Shown here: positions 28,135 through 37,597 of the stretch, in pieces
Position numbering within the stretch: the first letter of the stretch is position 1
Layout of the letters: each line of letters opens with the position of its first letter
Source of the DNA: Clostridia bacterium
GTDB taxonomy: Bacteria; Bacillota; Clostridia; UMGS1810
DNA length: 64,000 nt
Reading direction: 5' to 3'
Assembly (NCBI GenBank): GCA_017621495.1
Contig: JAGATB010000002.1
Span: 1 to 64,000 of the forward strand
Translations under genes and position numbers: made by a program
Notes under the pieces: generated by a model
The model's database searches: none
What the model was told of the DNA's origin: nothing
The model's input: the letters and a program-made list of their open reading frames with translations, nothing else

Positions 28135-28314
28135 ATCCATCAATACCCTCTCCTGATAACGGTGAGAAACCCGGTCTCGTTTACTTGCGCTAAGGCTTTC
28201 AGCTCGACTGCTCCTGGGTGAGTTCGCAATTATCCGTGAACGTTGTTTCGCAGCAACCAACAACTCTCTGAGCATCACAAGATAGTGCTTTGTCCCAATC
28301 ATTGCATTTAATAT
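28135..28314 (-). promoter_or_regulatory. T-box-like leader, possible leucine (CUC) specifier
   Basis: Read on the minus strand, this leader has the order of a T-box: an early CTCAGAGAG element (28264-28272) of the K-turn type, Stem I sequences, GAACTCACCCAGGAGC (28210-28225) where the family has GAA-specifier...GAGC, then AGTAAACGAGACCGG and TCACCGTTATCA, the usual linker and stem III words. The three bases after GAA are CTC, a Leu codon. What is missing is the canonical TGGNACC antiterminator bulge; the nearest is TGATGGATATCC. A terminator follows at 28034-28076. It may be a decayed or divergent T-box. The assignment rests on motif order, not on a covariance model. Confidence 0.6.
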
Positions 28315-28320
28315 GTTACA

Positions 28321-28349
28321 ATTTTACCATAAAAAAATTAATTTGTCTA
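28321..28349 (-). promoter_or_regulatory. Promoter of the T-box-like leader and fusion gene
   Basis: On the minus strand: TAGACA (28344-28349), 17-base spacer, TAAAAT (28321-28326). Predicted start near 28314, just before the leader. Confidence 0.6.
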
Positions 28350-28475
28350 TAGTAAATTGGTATCCAAAACAACCAAAATATCTTTTTTAAAAATTAATTT
28401 GAATATGAATTTTGTATAAAAATCACAAAAATGCGTTTTTAAGACAAAAATTTTGAAAATTTTGTAAAAACACTG

Positions 28476-28504
28476 TTCAAATTTAAGATTTTGTGGTATT
28501 ATAT
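28476..28504 (+). promoter_or_regulatory. Possible promoter of the U32 peptidase gene
   Basis: TTCAAA (28476-28481) with TTATAT (28499-28504) at 17 bases, in AT-rich sequence. The rest of 28350-28567 shows nothing else recognisable. Confidence 0.35.
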
Positions 28505-28567
28505 ATTATGATAAAATAGATTAAAATGTGCTTTTATGTAAAATAAGCATTTGGAGGAGGGTAAGAA

Positions 28568-30655
28568 ATGTCGGATTGCAAATTTGAAATACTTTCACCT
28601 GCCGGCAGCTTCGATACTCTCGTATGCGCCGTCAATAACGGTGCGGATGCTGTTTATATCGGCGGACAGAGCTTTAGTGCACGTAAAAATGCAGTTAATT
28701 TTTCTAATGAAGAAATACTCTCTGCGGTAAGGTATGCCCACCTGCACAATGCCAAGGTATATGTTACGTTAAATACTCTCGTAGCTGACTCGGAGCTTAA
28801 AGAGGCATATGATTTTACGGCGTTTTGTTACAGGGCAGGTGTAGATGCGCTTATTATTCAGGATTTGGGCATACTTCATATGGTGAGGTCGTACTTCCCG
28901 GATTTTGAAATTCACGCCAGCACACAGATGACTGTTCATAATGCAGCCGGTGCACGCCTTGCCAAGGAGATGGGCTTCAAAAGAGTGGTGCTTTCAAGAG
29001 AGCTTAGCTTTGAGGAGATAAAGAAGATTTCCCGGAGTGTGGATATAGAGCTTGAGGTGTTCGTTCACGGAGCTTTGTGTATGAGCTACAGCGGTCAGTG
29101 CCTGATGAGCAGCTTTCTCGGTGCCAGAAGCGGCAACCGCGGTGCCTGTGCTCAGCCCTGCAGACTGCCGTATACACTTCTCGACAAATCCGGCAAAGAT
29201 GTGTCCGGCAGGGATAAATACCTGCTGAGTCTTAAAGATTTGTGCCTTGTGGATGAGATTGATACCTTGCGTGAATGTAAAGTCACATCTCTGAAAATTG
29301 AAGGCAGGATGAAAAGCAGTGACTACGTAAGCATAGTTACGTCTATATACAATAAATACAGAAACGGTGGTAAGGTATCCGGTGAGGATTTGTCTATCCT
29401 CAAAAATATCTTCAGTCGGAGCGGTTTTACCAAAGGTTATCTGAATGCAGACACCGGCAGACACATGCTTAACTATAATCAAAACAACGATAAGGTATAC
29501 AGCAACATCTCGGAGTCGGTGAAGTCTCTGGCAGATGAACTTAAATCAATAACACCGCCTAAAATTCCATTCACCGCCAAGGCTTGCGTAAGCATGGCGA
29601 AGCCAATGGAGCTTACAGTTTGTGCTATGGGAAAGACAGTAAATGTTACAGGTAGCATACCTGCCCAAGAAGCTGTATCTGTACCGCTTACCGAAGAGAG
29701 GATAATTTCACAGCTTGCCAAAACAGGTGCTACGGAATTTGAATTGGGTGATGCAGCTATAACCTTAGATGAGGGTGTCAGCCTGCCTGTTAAAGAAATA
29801 AATGAGCTGAGACGCAGTGCCCTTTCTATGCTGACGGATGCTGTGTGCCTTCCGGAGCGCTTGGGAGTGAATGGGCAATTTCAGCCCTGCATAGGCAGTG
29901 CAGGATTTGACGGTAAGGTATCATTCAATGCTGAAGTGATGACCTTGGAGCAGGCGCATGCCGCAGCAATGGCAGGCTTTGATAAGGTATTGGTGCCATA
30001 TAGCCTGTATGAGAAACATAAAGCTGAGCTTGACGGCTTGCCTGCACTTGCAGCAGTTATATTGCCGCCGATTGTCAGAGATATGAATCCTGTGGATGAT
30101 GATATACTGCCTTGTGAGGTGTATGCATCCAACATATCGCAGATTAATTATGCCTCAGGGCATACTGTGACAGCCGATTTCAGGATAAATACATTTAATT
30201 CATATGCTGTAAAACTGCTTAAGGAGCAGGGTGTGCACAGTGTGTGCTTGTCTCCGGAGCTTAATCTCAGACAGATACACCTTCTTACATCTTCGCTGCC
30301 GGCAGAGCTTATAGTATACGGCAGGATTCCTCTCATGACTGTACAGAACTGTGTGGTAAAATCAGCTCATGGCAGATGCTCATGTACAGATGATGTTTAT
30401 TACTTAAGAGACAGGAAGGGAGTTAAGTTTCCGGTCTTTACTCACAAGGGCTCATGTACCAATACCATATATAATTCTACACCCGTTTATATGGCGGACA
30501 GACTTTCGGAGCTTCCACGGGAGGGTATTTGTGCATACAGATTTATATTTACCACAGAGACACCCGACCACATAGAAAGTATAATTTTTAATTATAAAAA
30601 CAGCCTGAAATACGACGGTGACTTTACCAGAGGTCACTATTACAGAGGAGTATAA
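28568..30655 (+). CDS. U32-family peptidase
   Basis: A 695-residue member of the U32 family, annotated as collagenase-like peptidases; several relatives are now known as RNA-modification (hydroxylation) factors, so peptidase activity is not certain. The N-terminal U32 region (1-~290) has ILSPAGSFDTL, GADAVYIGG, VNTLVAD-like VTLNTLVAD, HASTQMTVHN, ELEVFVHGALCMSYSGQC, and GNRGACAQPCRLPY, whose cysteines are conserved and may bind a metal or Fe-S cluster. The C-terminal ~400 residues match the extended class with a DUF3656-like region. Start has GGAGGAGG. It is 14 bases before dut. Confidence 0.85.
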   Translation: MSDCKFEILSPAGSFDTLVCAVNNGADAVYIGGQSFSARKNAVNFSNEEILSAVRYAHLHNAKVYVTLNTLVADSELKEAYDFTAFCYRAGVDALIIQDLGILHMVRSYFPDFEIHASTQMTVHNAAGARLAKEMGFKRVVLSRELSFEEIKKISRSVDIELEVFVHGALCMSYSGQCLMSSFLGARSGNRGACAQPCRLPYTLLDKSGKDVSGRDKYLLSLKDLCLVDEIDTLRECKVTSLKIEGRMKSSDYVSIVTSIYNKYRNGGKVSGEDLSILKNIFSRSGFTKGYLNADTGRHMLNYNQNNDKVYSNISESVKSLADELKSITPPKIPFTAKACVSMAKPMELTVCAMGKTVNVTGSIPAQEAVSVPLTEERIISQLAKTGATEFELGDAAITLDEGVSLPVKEINELRRSALSMLTDAVCLPERLGVNGQFQPCIGSAGFDGKVSFNAEVMTLEQAHAAAMAGFDKVLVPYSLYEKHKAELDGLPALAAVILPPIVRDMNPVDDDILPCEVYASNISQINYASGHTVTADFRINTFNSYAVKLLKEQGVHSVCLSPELNLRQIHLLTSSLPAELIVYGRIPLMTVQNCVVKSAHGRCSCTDDVYYLRDRKGVKFPVFTHKGSCTNTIYNSTPVYMADRLSELPREGICAYRFIFTTETPDHIESIIFNYKNSLKYDGDFTRGHYYRGV

Positions 30656-30669
30656 GGAGATATGAAATT

Positions 30670-31125
30670 ATGAATGAAATTGAAGTAAAAATCAAATTTT
30701 TGGAGAACAATACAGAGAAGAAGCCTCCCTTTTATGCAACCAAAGGCTCTGCAGGTATGGATCTTACGGCTTGTATAGATGAAGACATAGTGCTAAAACC
30801 TCTTGAGAGAAAGCTCATACCTACAGGCATTGCAATAAAGCTTCCTTCTGAAGATTACGGTGCATTCCTTTTCGCAAGGAGTGGTCTGGCAACTAAAAAG
30901 GGCATAACTCTATCTAATTGTGTAGGAGTAGTAGACAGCGATTACACGGGTGAAATCAAGGTGGGTCTCATCAACTTAAGTAACGAAGACTATATCCTTA
31001 CAAAGGGCGAACGCATAGCACAGATGGTAATTCTCCCCGTGGCTCAGGCTAAGTTTACAGTGGTTGATGAATTGGAGACTACCGAGAGAGGAAGCGGAGG
31101 CTTTGGCTCCACAGGTGCGTTCTGA
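30670..31125 (+). CDS. dut: dUTP diphosphatase
   Basis: A 151-residue trimeric dUTPase that hydrolyses dUTP to dUMP, limiting uracil in DNA and feeding dTMP synthesis. All five motifs are visible: GSAGMDLTA, ARSGLATKKGI, GVVDSDYTGEIKVGLIN, KGERIAQMVI and the C-terminal Phe/Gly loop RGSGGFGSTG. Length is normal. Its stop overlaps the maf start by one base. Confidence 0.96.
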   Translation: MNEIEVKIKFLENNTEKKPPFYATKGSAGMDLTACIDEDIVLKPLERKLIPTGIAIKLPSEDYGAFLFARSGLATKKGITLSNCVGVVDSDYTGEIKVGLINLSNEDYILTKGERIAQMVILPVAQAKFTVVDELETTERGSGGFGSTGAF

Positions 31126-31709
31126 TGAGGAAAGTAGTATTGGCATCCAAGTCTCCCAGACGCAGGGAGCTTCTGGAAAATATAGGTCTTAAGTTTAGTG
31201 TCATAGTAACCGACACAGACGAATCACAGGTTTCCAAAGAGCTGGAGCCCGGGCTTTATGTGCGCGAGCTTTCGTTGCTTAAGGCTACGGCAGCTGCACG
31301 GTTTGCAGAGAAAAATTCATTTGTGATAGGTGCAGATACCATAGTGGTTTTTGAGGGTGAAATCCTCGGTAAACCCAAGGACAAGGATGAAGCGGCATAT
31401 ATGCTCAGAAAGCTTTCCGGCAGGGTACACTCGGTGTATACCGGTATCACTGTCACAGATACGAATAATATGCATTCCGTATCTGAGTATGAAAAAACCG
31501 ACGTAAGCTTCAGGGAGCTTTCCGACAGGGAAATCAATCATTATATAAATCACTACAATGTTCTGGACAAAGCAGGAGCATACGGTATACAGGAATTTGC
31601 AAGTGCTTTTGTGAATTCCATACATGGTGACTACTTTAATATAGTAGGGCTTCCTGTATGCAGACTTTGTACACTTGTTTCAAAAGAATACGGAGAGGAA
31701 TTGGTATAA
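31125..31709 (+). CDS. maf: Maf-family nucleotide pyrophosphatase
   Basis: A 194-residue Maf protein (also YhdE). The family hydrolyses non-canonical or dTTP/UTP nucleotides to monophosphates and was first linked to septum formation. [35 protein letters not shown] and the [16 protein letters not shown] ending are all present. It is joined by single-base overlaps to dut upstream and mreB downstream, the common maf-mreBCD arrangement. Confidence 0.94.
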   Translation: MRKVVLASKSPRRRELLENIGLKFSVIVTDTDESQVSKELEPGLYVRELSLLKATAAARFAEKNSFVIGADTIVVFEGEILGKPKDKDEAAYMLRKLSGRVHSVYTGITVTDTNNMHSVSEYEKTDVSFRELSDREINHYINHYNVLDKAGAYGIQEFASAFVNSIHGDYFNIVGLPVCRLCTLVSKEYGEELV

Positions 31710-32710
31710 TGGCAAAGAGAGATATAGGAATTGACCTTGGTACCGCAAATACCCTTGTATATCTTAAATCAAAGGGTATTGTAATAAATGAGCCCAGTGT
31801 CGTTGCTATCAATAAGGATACCGGAGAGGTAATAGCAGTAGGCAGTGATGCCAAGGATATGATAGGCAGAACCCCTGAGAACATAGTGGCTGTACGCCCA
31901 TTGAAAGACGGAGTTATAGCCGATTTTGACGTAACTCAGGTTATGCTGAAGTCATTCATGGCACAAGCTTTGGAAAAGAGCGGCTTCACACGTCCCAGAG
32001 TGGTGATATGTGTACCGTCCGGTGTTACGGATGTAGAAAAGATGGCTGTAGAAGAAGCTACACTACAGGCAGGTGCCAGAGAAGCATACCTTATAGAGGA
32101 ACCCATGGCAGCTGCATTCGGAGCCAAACTCCCGGTAGAAGAAGCCACCGGCAGCATGATATGCGACATAGGCGGAGGCACCAGCGAGGTGGCAGTGATT
32201 TCATTTGGGGGTATAGTGAACAGCAAATCTTTGCGTATGGCAGGGGATGAAATGAATGAAGCCATAGTTAACTATGTACGCAGAGAGTATAATGTGCTCA
32301 TAGGCGAAGCCACTGCAGAAAGAATAAAGATAGAAATAGGCTCCGCAGCCCCACTTGAGCAGGAGGAGTCCACAGAAGTAAGTGGTAGAGATCTGTCCAC
32401 AGGTCTGCCTAAGTATATAACCGTAACTTCAATTGATGTAAGGGAAGCGATTAGCGAGTGTATCTCAGCTATAGTTGATGCCATAAAGCTCACATTGGAG
32501 GATACACCTCCGGAGCTGTCTGCGGATATTATGGACAGAGGTATAGTGCTTACCGGCGGCGGTGCACTTATAAGAGGTCTGGACCTTGTGATAAACAAGG
32601 AGACCGGTATGCCCGTTACTATAGCAGATGACCCTCTGGCAAGTGTAGCGGCTGGGGCCGGACTGGTAATAAACGAAATTGAAACGTTAAAGGGTGCTCT
32701 CATAAAGTAG
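31709..32710 (+). CDS. mreB: Rod shape-determining protein MreB
   Basis: A 333-residue bacterial actin that forms membrane-associated filaments guiding wall elongation. The ATG at 31709 overlaps the maf stop; an upstream in-frame ATG inside maf is not used. The phosphate loops are [15 protein letters not shown] and [13 protein letters not shown], with the adenosine motif [12 protein letters not shown]. Length 330-345 is typical. First of mreBCD. Confidence 0.97.
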   Translation: MAKRDIGIDLGTANTLVYLKSKGIVINEPSVVAINKDTGEVIAVGSDAKDMIGRTPENIVAVRPLKDGVIADFDVTQVMLKSFMAQALEKSGFTRPRVVICVPSGVTDVEKMAVEEATLQAGAREAYLIEEPMAAAFGAKLPVEEATGSMICDIGGGTSEVAVISFGGIVNSKSLRMAGDEMNEAIVNYVRREYNVLIGEATAERIKIEIGSAAPLEQEESTEVSGRDLSTGLPKYITVTSIDVREAISECISAIVDAIKLTLEDTPPELSADIMDRGIVLTGGGALIRGLDLVINKETGMPVTIADDPLASVAAGAGLVINEIETLKGALIK

Positions 32711-32735
32711 ACACCTTGAAAGGAAAGACTTGTTG

Positions 32736-33566
32736 ATGTATTTTTTTCAAAAAAACAAATACAAAATAATGCTTGTTGCCTCCACTGCTGTTCTGGTGGT
32801 GTGTATAATAGTAGGTTCTGCTATAAACCGCAGAAAAGCAGGCGGTGCCTCGGATGCATTGGGTACTGTATTTACACCCCTCCAGAGTGGGGTAACGGGG
32901 GCTTCTGATTCGGTGAGCGGATTTTTTAATTATTTGACAAATATGAAGGGCTACGAGAAGGAAAATGAAAAGCTCCGTGAAAAGATAGCTTCCCTGGAGG
33001 ATGAACTCAGGAAGACCGATAATCTGAAATCCGAGAATGAACGTCTTAGAAAAATGCTGGACTTGAAAGAAAATGAAAAAGACTATAAAACCGTAGCCGC
33101 AGATGTGGTGGCATTTGAGATGGATAATTTCTCCAAGTCATATACCATAAACAAAGGCATCAAGGACGGTATTACACAAAGCTGTGCGGTTATAACCCCC
33201 TACGGACTTGTGGGCTATGTTTCCGAGGTAGGTCGCAACTGGGCTAAGGTGTGTCCTATTGTAGACAGTAAGGTTTCTGTGAGTGCAAGTATCATGCGTG
33301 TAGGCAATACCGCCATAGTACAGGGTGATATAGGTCTCATGGAGGATGGTCTGTGCAAGATGACATACGTATCCAAGGAGACAGGGCTTGAAGTAGGAGA
33401 CTCCATAGAAACCTCCGGTTCCGGAGGAGTGATTCCTGCCGGTATATATATAGGTAAAGTTACAGAAATCAAAAACGATGTAACCGGTGTATCGCAGGAG
33501 GCTGTCATAAAGCCCGGAGTGGATTTTTCGGATGTAAATGAGGTAATGGTAATCAAGGATAATTAG
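32736..33566 (+). CDS. mreC: Rod shape-determining protein MreC
   Basis: A 276-residue bitopic membrane protein. One membrane helix (about residues 9-28), a coiled coil (about 65-105, rich in KENEKLREKIASLEDEL heptads) and a beta-barrel periplasmic-side domain (VVAFEMDNFSKSYTINKG, YGLVGYVSEVG) match the family. It links MreB to wall synthases. I use ATG 32736, 9 bases after AGGAAAG; two TTG codons precede it. Confidence 0.94.
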   Translation: MYFFQKNKYKIMLVASTAVLVVCIIVGSAINRRKAGGASDALGTVFTPLQSGVTGASDSVSGFFNYLTNMKGYEKENEKLREKIASLEDELRKTDNLKSENERLRKMLDLKENEKDYKTVAADVVAFEMDNFSKSYTINKGIKDGITQSCAVITPYGLVGYVSEVGRNWAKVCPIVDSKVSVSASIMRVGNTAIVQGDIGLMEDGLCKMTYVSKETGLEVGDSIETSGSGGVIPAGIYIGKVTEIKNDVTGVSQEAVIKPGVDFSDVNEVMVIKDN

Positions 33567-33582
33567 TTTGGAGTTTGGATAT

Positions 33583-34074
33583 ATGAATTACGTGTTATCA
33601 TATTTGACGCTTGCTGTATTGTTTGTACTGCAGACTACACTCGGCAGGTACATAGATATATGCGGTATAGCACCTGATATTATATTTGTGTATGTATTGT
33701 GCTATTCCATGTACAACTACCCGGTAAGGGCGGCGGTGCTCAGCATAATCGCAGGTATCATTGTTGATTTGTATTCGAGCACCCATGTGGGACTAAATGC
33801 CCTCTTATACATGTATATAGGGCTGGCTGTTTCCAATTTTGCAAGCACCCTCATGAAGAAAAACGTCTGGACGGTGGCTCTGGGGGTAGTGGTGCTTTCG
33901 ATTTTGTACCACACAGTGGTTTTAATTACCCAATATGTCATAGCAGGCCACAGCGGATTTGTGTATCCGTTTGTACGCATAGCACTGCCTACGGCTGTTT
34001 ATGACGGTGTGGTATCACTGGTGCTTTCCTTGTGGGCACAGTGGCTTAGTATGGATAAGATAAGGGGATTGTAG
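33583..34074 (+). CDS. mreD: Rod shape-determining protein MreD
   Basis: A 163-residue integral membrane protein with about five hydrophobic helices and the family motif GIAPDIIFVYVLCYS with GIIVDLYSSTHVGLNAL. The ATG at 33583 follows TTGGAG at 9 bases. It works with MreC and the PBP2/RodA elongasome. Two bases before the PBP2 start. Confidence 0.93.
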   Translation: MNYVLSYLTLAVLFVLQTTLGRYIDICGIAPDIIFVYVLCYSMYNYPVRAAVLSIIAGIIVDLYSSTHVGLNALLYMYIGLAVSNFASTLMKKNVWTVALGVVVLSILYHTVVLITQYVIAGHSGFVYPFVRIALPTAVYDGVVSLVLSLWAQWLSMDKIRGL

Positions 34075-34076
34075 AA

Positions 34077-36140
34077 GTGTCAGGCAGAATCAAAGACAAA
34101 AATTTCATAATGTTTTTTGTGGTATCTATGCTGCTTGCGGCGATTTTGGTAAAGCTGCTGGTGCTTCAGGTGGCGGACGGTGACGAATATCTGGAGCAGT
34201 CTCGCAGTAAGCTCACCAATTCAATGTCGGTACCGGCTCCCAGAGGTATCATATATGACCGCAACGGCAGACCGCTTATAACAAACCGTGTAGGTTTTTC
34301 TGTTCAGGTGGTGTATAGTGACGGCTCAAATGATATGGTTAATGATATATTGCTCAGTACCCTCAATGTATTGGAGGAAAACGGCGATGAATACGTTGAT
34401 TCGCTCCCTATATCGGCAGAGAATTATAAATTCACTTACAAAGATGATGATAACCTTACCGCTGTTGAGAAGCAGAATAATTTCAAGAAAAAGTATGATA
34501 TATCGTCTTCGGCAGATGGCAGGTCAACTCTTAAAAAGCTTGCCCAAAGATATGATTTGGACGAGCGTTACAGCTATGAGCAAATGCGAAAAATAGTGGG
34601 AATACGCTATGAACTTGAGATAAGAGGTCTTGCCTATGGTTCTCCGGTAACTATAGCAAGCGACGTGAGTATGGAGACTGTATCTGTTATCAAAGAGAAC
34701 AGTTCATATTATTCCATTATAAATGTGATAACATCGCCTTTCCGTAAATATGTATACGGCTCACTGGGCTCTCATATGCTGGGAAGAGTAGGTGTCATTT
34801 ATCAGGAGGAATACGAGCTTTTGAAGGACCGCAACTACGGCATGAATGATATAGTAGGTAAAGATGGTCTGGAGAAGTTTTTAGAACCATATATCAAAGG
34901 AACCGACGGCAAGATAAACAAATCCAGAGACATAAGCTCAGATACCTATGCACCTGATGAAATAGCTGCAATACCGGGCAATGACGCTATACTAACTATT
35001 GACTATGAATTGCAGAGTGTAGCGGAAGATGTGCTCAAAGACACCATAGACCAAATTAAGAAAAAGGGTCAAAGCTCCGATGACAAGGCAGGTGCAGATG
35101 CAGGCGGCGGAGCGGTTGTGGTTATGGATGTACGCAACGGAGAAATTCTTGCCATGGCAAGCTATCCGGATTTTGACCCGGCTAAATTTGATGAGGACTA
35201 TGACAAACTGATAAAGGATAACGGCAAGCCCATGTTTAACCGTGCTATCAGCGGAACTTACCCTCCCGGATCGGTGTTTAAGATAATCACCGCCATTGCC
35301 GCATTGGAGGAGGGAGAAATCGGCGTAAAGGATACCATAGTAGATGAAGGCAAATATGAGCACTACGGTCAGACCTTTAACTGCTGGATATGGACACAGA
35401 GCGGTCAGACGCATGGTGCACAGGATGTAGAAGCAGCTATAGGAAACTCATGTAACTATTACTTCTATGAAGTTGGTAAGCGACTGGGTGAAAAGAGAAT
35501 ATATGACTATGCAAGCAAGGTAGGCCTGGGCAAAAAAACCGGTATAGAAATAGATGGAGAATCAGCAGGCATACTTGCCAATGAAAAATATAAGGACGAT
35601 ACCTTTGACCAGGTGTGGTTTCCCGGTGATACACTGCAGATGGCTATAGGTCAGTCGTTTAACGTATTCACACCACTTCAGATTACCAATTATATAGCAA
35701 CCATAGCAAACGGCGGTACTTTGTACAGACCCCACCTTACACGCAGTATACGCAATTCGCAAACCGGTAAAGTGGTAAAGACCTTTGAACCGGAGGTTAT
35801 CGGTAGCATAGAAATGAGTGATGAGACCTACAAGGCGGTAACACGCGGTATGTATCTGGGAAGCCGTGAGGGTACTTCATCGGCTGTGTTTGCGGATTTT
35901 CCCATAAACGTGTGCTCTAAGACGGGTTCGGCTCAGGTAAACACCGGTAGTGCCAACGGTGTGTTTGCATCCTTCGCACCCTATGAGGACCCGCAGATTG
36001 CAGTGGCTGTAGTTATAGAAAATGCCGGTGCCGGCTCTGCTTTGGCACCTATTGCAAGGAAGATTTATGAGAGATATTTTGACATAGATACTGTGTATGA
36101 ACCTGACAAAATTAACAAAAGAAATAAATTATCTCAATAA
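34077..36140 (+). CDS. mrdA: Penicillin-binding protein 2 (class B, elongation transpeptidase)
   Basis: A 687-residue transpeptidase that crosslinks peptidoglycan during elongation. One N-terminal membrane helix (about 11-30), a PBP dimerisation domain beginning at PAPRGIIYDRNGRPL, and a transpeptidase domain with SVFK (in PPGSVFKI, the active Ser), SCN (in GNSCNYYF) and KTGS (in CSKTGSAQV). The GTG start follows ATAAGGGGA. It is the last gene of the mreBCD-PBP2 run; no rodA is present here. Confidence 0.94.
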   Translation: MSGRIKDKNFIMFFVVSMLLAAILVKLLVLQVADGDEYLEQSRSKLTNSMSVPAPRGIIYDRNGRPLITNRVGFSVQVVYSDGSNDMVNDILLSTLNVLEENGDEYVDSLPISAENYKFTYKDDDNLTAVEKQNNFKKKYDISSSADGRSTLKKLAQRYDLDERYSYEQMRKIVGIRYELEIRGLAYGSPVTIASDVSMETVSVIKENSSYYSIINVITSPFRKYVYGSLGSHMLGRVGVIYQEEYELLKDRNYGMNDIVGKDGLEKFLEPYIKGTDGKINKSRDISSDTYAPDEIAAIPGNDAILTIDYELQSVAEDVLKDTIDQIKKKGQSSDDKAGADAGGGAVVVMDVRNGEILAMASYPDFDPAKFDEDYDKLIKDNGKPMFNRAISGTYPPGSVFKIITAIAALEEGEIGVKDTIVDEGKYEHYGQTFNCWIWTQSGQTHGAQDVEAAIGNSCNYYFYEVGKRLGEKRIYDYASKVGLGKKTGIEIDGESAGILANEKYKDDTFDQVWFPGDTLQMAIGQSFNVFTPLQITNYIATIANGGTLYRPHLTRSIRNSQTGKVVKTFEPEVIGSIEMSDETYKAVTRGMYLGSREGTSSAVFADFPINVCSKTGSAQVNTGSANGVFASFAPYEDPQIAVAVVIENAGAGSALAPIARKIYERYFDIDTVYEPDKINKRNKLSQ

Positions 36141-36212
36141 ATTAAAAAATATTATAAAAAAATGTAGCCAAATTGAATTTTTTGTGTTAAAATAATGTAT
36201 TGGGAGGAAAAA

Positions 36213-36983
36213 ATGGCTGAAGTTATAGCTTTTGTATCTCCAAAGGGAGGCTGCGGTGCTACCTTTGCCTGCGCAGGCTTGTGGCACGCTTTGGCAGAGG
36301 GCGGCTCAAGTGTCCTTGCTTTGGATTTCTGCTTTGATAAATGTACTCTTGATTTTGCTTTGGGTTTTCAAAGCGATTACGTATACACACTCTCTGATGT
36401 ATTAAACGGTGTCTGTGATTTACAGGAGGCTCTGGTACATGACGGAGTGCACCGTAATTCGGGATTTCTGCGTGGAGATTATGAATATGACGTTTTGGAT
36501 TTCGCGGCGGTTTCGTCGCTTGTTGAGTCATCGGATTATGAATACGTGCTTATTGATTTGCAGGCAGATGCTCAAATAATTCAACAGGTGCTTAGCTTTA
36601 CCCATAAACTCGTATATGTAACAGAGCCCTCCTTATCTGCAGTAAAGCTGTGTGAAAATATGGCAAGCAGATTGGATTTTGAAAACAGCTTTATTATAGT
36701 AAACAAGATTGTTCCTTCATTTGTAAAGAGTGGTATACATCTTACAGTAGATGATATTGTTGATATTGTCTCTTATCCGCTTCTGGGTCTGATACCATGG
36801 AGTCCCGGAGCAGAAATTATGTTAAAGCAAGGCATGTCAAAGGAAATTGATGATGCGGATATAAATATCGTATTTGCCAATATGGTATCCAGGATTAAGG
36901 GGGAGCACACCCCTGCCTATGATATCAGGAAGGTATATGATTGTTTTAAACTCAGTAGAAAATTTGCTCTCAGGAGCGATTGA
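36213..36983 (+). CDS. MinD/TadZ-like ATPase with atypical Walker A
   Basis: A 256-residue ParA/MinD-superfamily protein. The ATG at 36213 follows GGGAGG. The deviant Walker A reads SPKGGCGATF: the signature Lys of KGG is kept, but the P-loop Lys (GKT) is Ala, as in TadZ/CpaE-type proteins. Switch-like LALDFCFDKCTLDFALG and YVLIDLQAD (Walker B-like) follow. Position after mreBCD-PBP2 is where clostridia usually have minC-minD, but no minC is present and the C-terminus lacks an obvious amphipathic helix of MinD. It may position septation or another polar machine. Low-level ATP binding is possible but not assured. Confidence 0.8.
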   Translation: MAEVIAFVSPKGGCGATFACAGLWHALAEGGSSVLALDFCFDKCTLDFALGFQSDYVYTLSDVLNGVCDLQEALVHDGVHRNSGFLRGDYEYDVLDFAAVSSLVESSDYEYVLIDLQADAQIIQQVLSFTHKLVYVTEPSLSAVKLCENMASRLDFENSFIIVNKIVPSFVKSGIHLTVDDIVDIVSYPLLGLIPWSPGAEIMLKQGMSKEIDDADINIVFANMVSRIKGEHTPAYDIRKVYDCFKLSRKFALRSD

Positions 36984-37017
36984 CTTATATAAAATTTGAC
37001 GAAGGGAAGGAAACTAA

Positions 37018-37434
37018 ATGAACATTGCATTGATAGCTCATGATAAGAAAAAAGAACTTATGGTGCAGTTTTGCATCGCCTATAAGGGTATTTTTGCCAA
37101 ACACAGTCTCGTGGCTACCGGTACTACCGGCGGTCTTATAACTGATGCCACAGGACTTGAAGTACATAAGTTTTTGGCAGGTTCCCAGGGCGGAGACCAG
37201 CAGATAGGTGCCAGAATTGCCTATAATGAGATAGACTTGGTGCTGTTTTTCCGCGACCCTATGACATCAAAGTCTTATGAGCCTGATGTACTAAATGTGT
37301 TGAGACTTTGCGACATACACAATATCCCTGTAGCTACGAACATTGCTACTGCAGAGGTGCTTATATTGGGTCTGGAGAGAGGATATCTTGATTGGAGAGA
37401 TATCGTAAATCCCAAGCCCAAAAAAGAGGATTAA
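37018..37434 (+). CDS. mgsA: Methylglyoxal synthase
   Basis: A 138-residue enzyme that turns dihydroxyacetone phosphate into methylglyoxal, a bypass of lower glycolysis under phosphate limitation. [32 protein letters not shown] (with the catalytic Asp), [15 protein letters not shown] and [12 protein letters not shown] match. Length is typical. It follows the MinD-like gene by 34 bases, with AGGGAAGG before it, the common gene order in Clostridia. Confidence 0.96.
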   Translation: MNIALIAHDKKKELMVQFCIAYKGIFAKHSLVATGTTGGLITDATGLEVHKFLAGSQGGDQQIGARIAYNEIDLVLFFRDPMTSKSYEPDVLNVLRLCDIHNIPVATNIATAEVLILGLERGYLDWRDIVNPKPKKED

Positions 37435-37529
37435 ACCGGAGAAATTTACCACTTTATTAAAACATCATAGCTATAAAATCAATTTGAATTTTAAATATGG
37501 TATTATCTTACAAGTTTTTATGGCGTTTA

Positions 37530-37559
37530 TTGACACCAAGCCATGAAAAATGTTAAAAT
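37530..37559 (+). promoter_or_regulatory. Promoter of the purine gene cluster
   Basis: Perfect TTGACA (37530-37535), 18-base spacer, TAAAAT (37554-37559). No purine riboswitch or PurR box is evident between here and purE. Confidence 0.6.
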
Positions 37560-37597
37560 ATTTGTATGTTTTTAGAAATTTGCGGAGGTGTTTTCTT

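Noticed and set aside
28210..28225. Similarity of T-box-like leader to dispersed repeats (shared AATTGCGAAC)
   Set aside because: Only about 10 bases match, in different structural contexts; likely chance.
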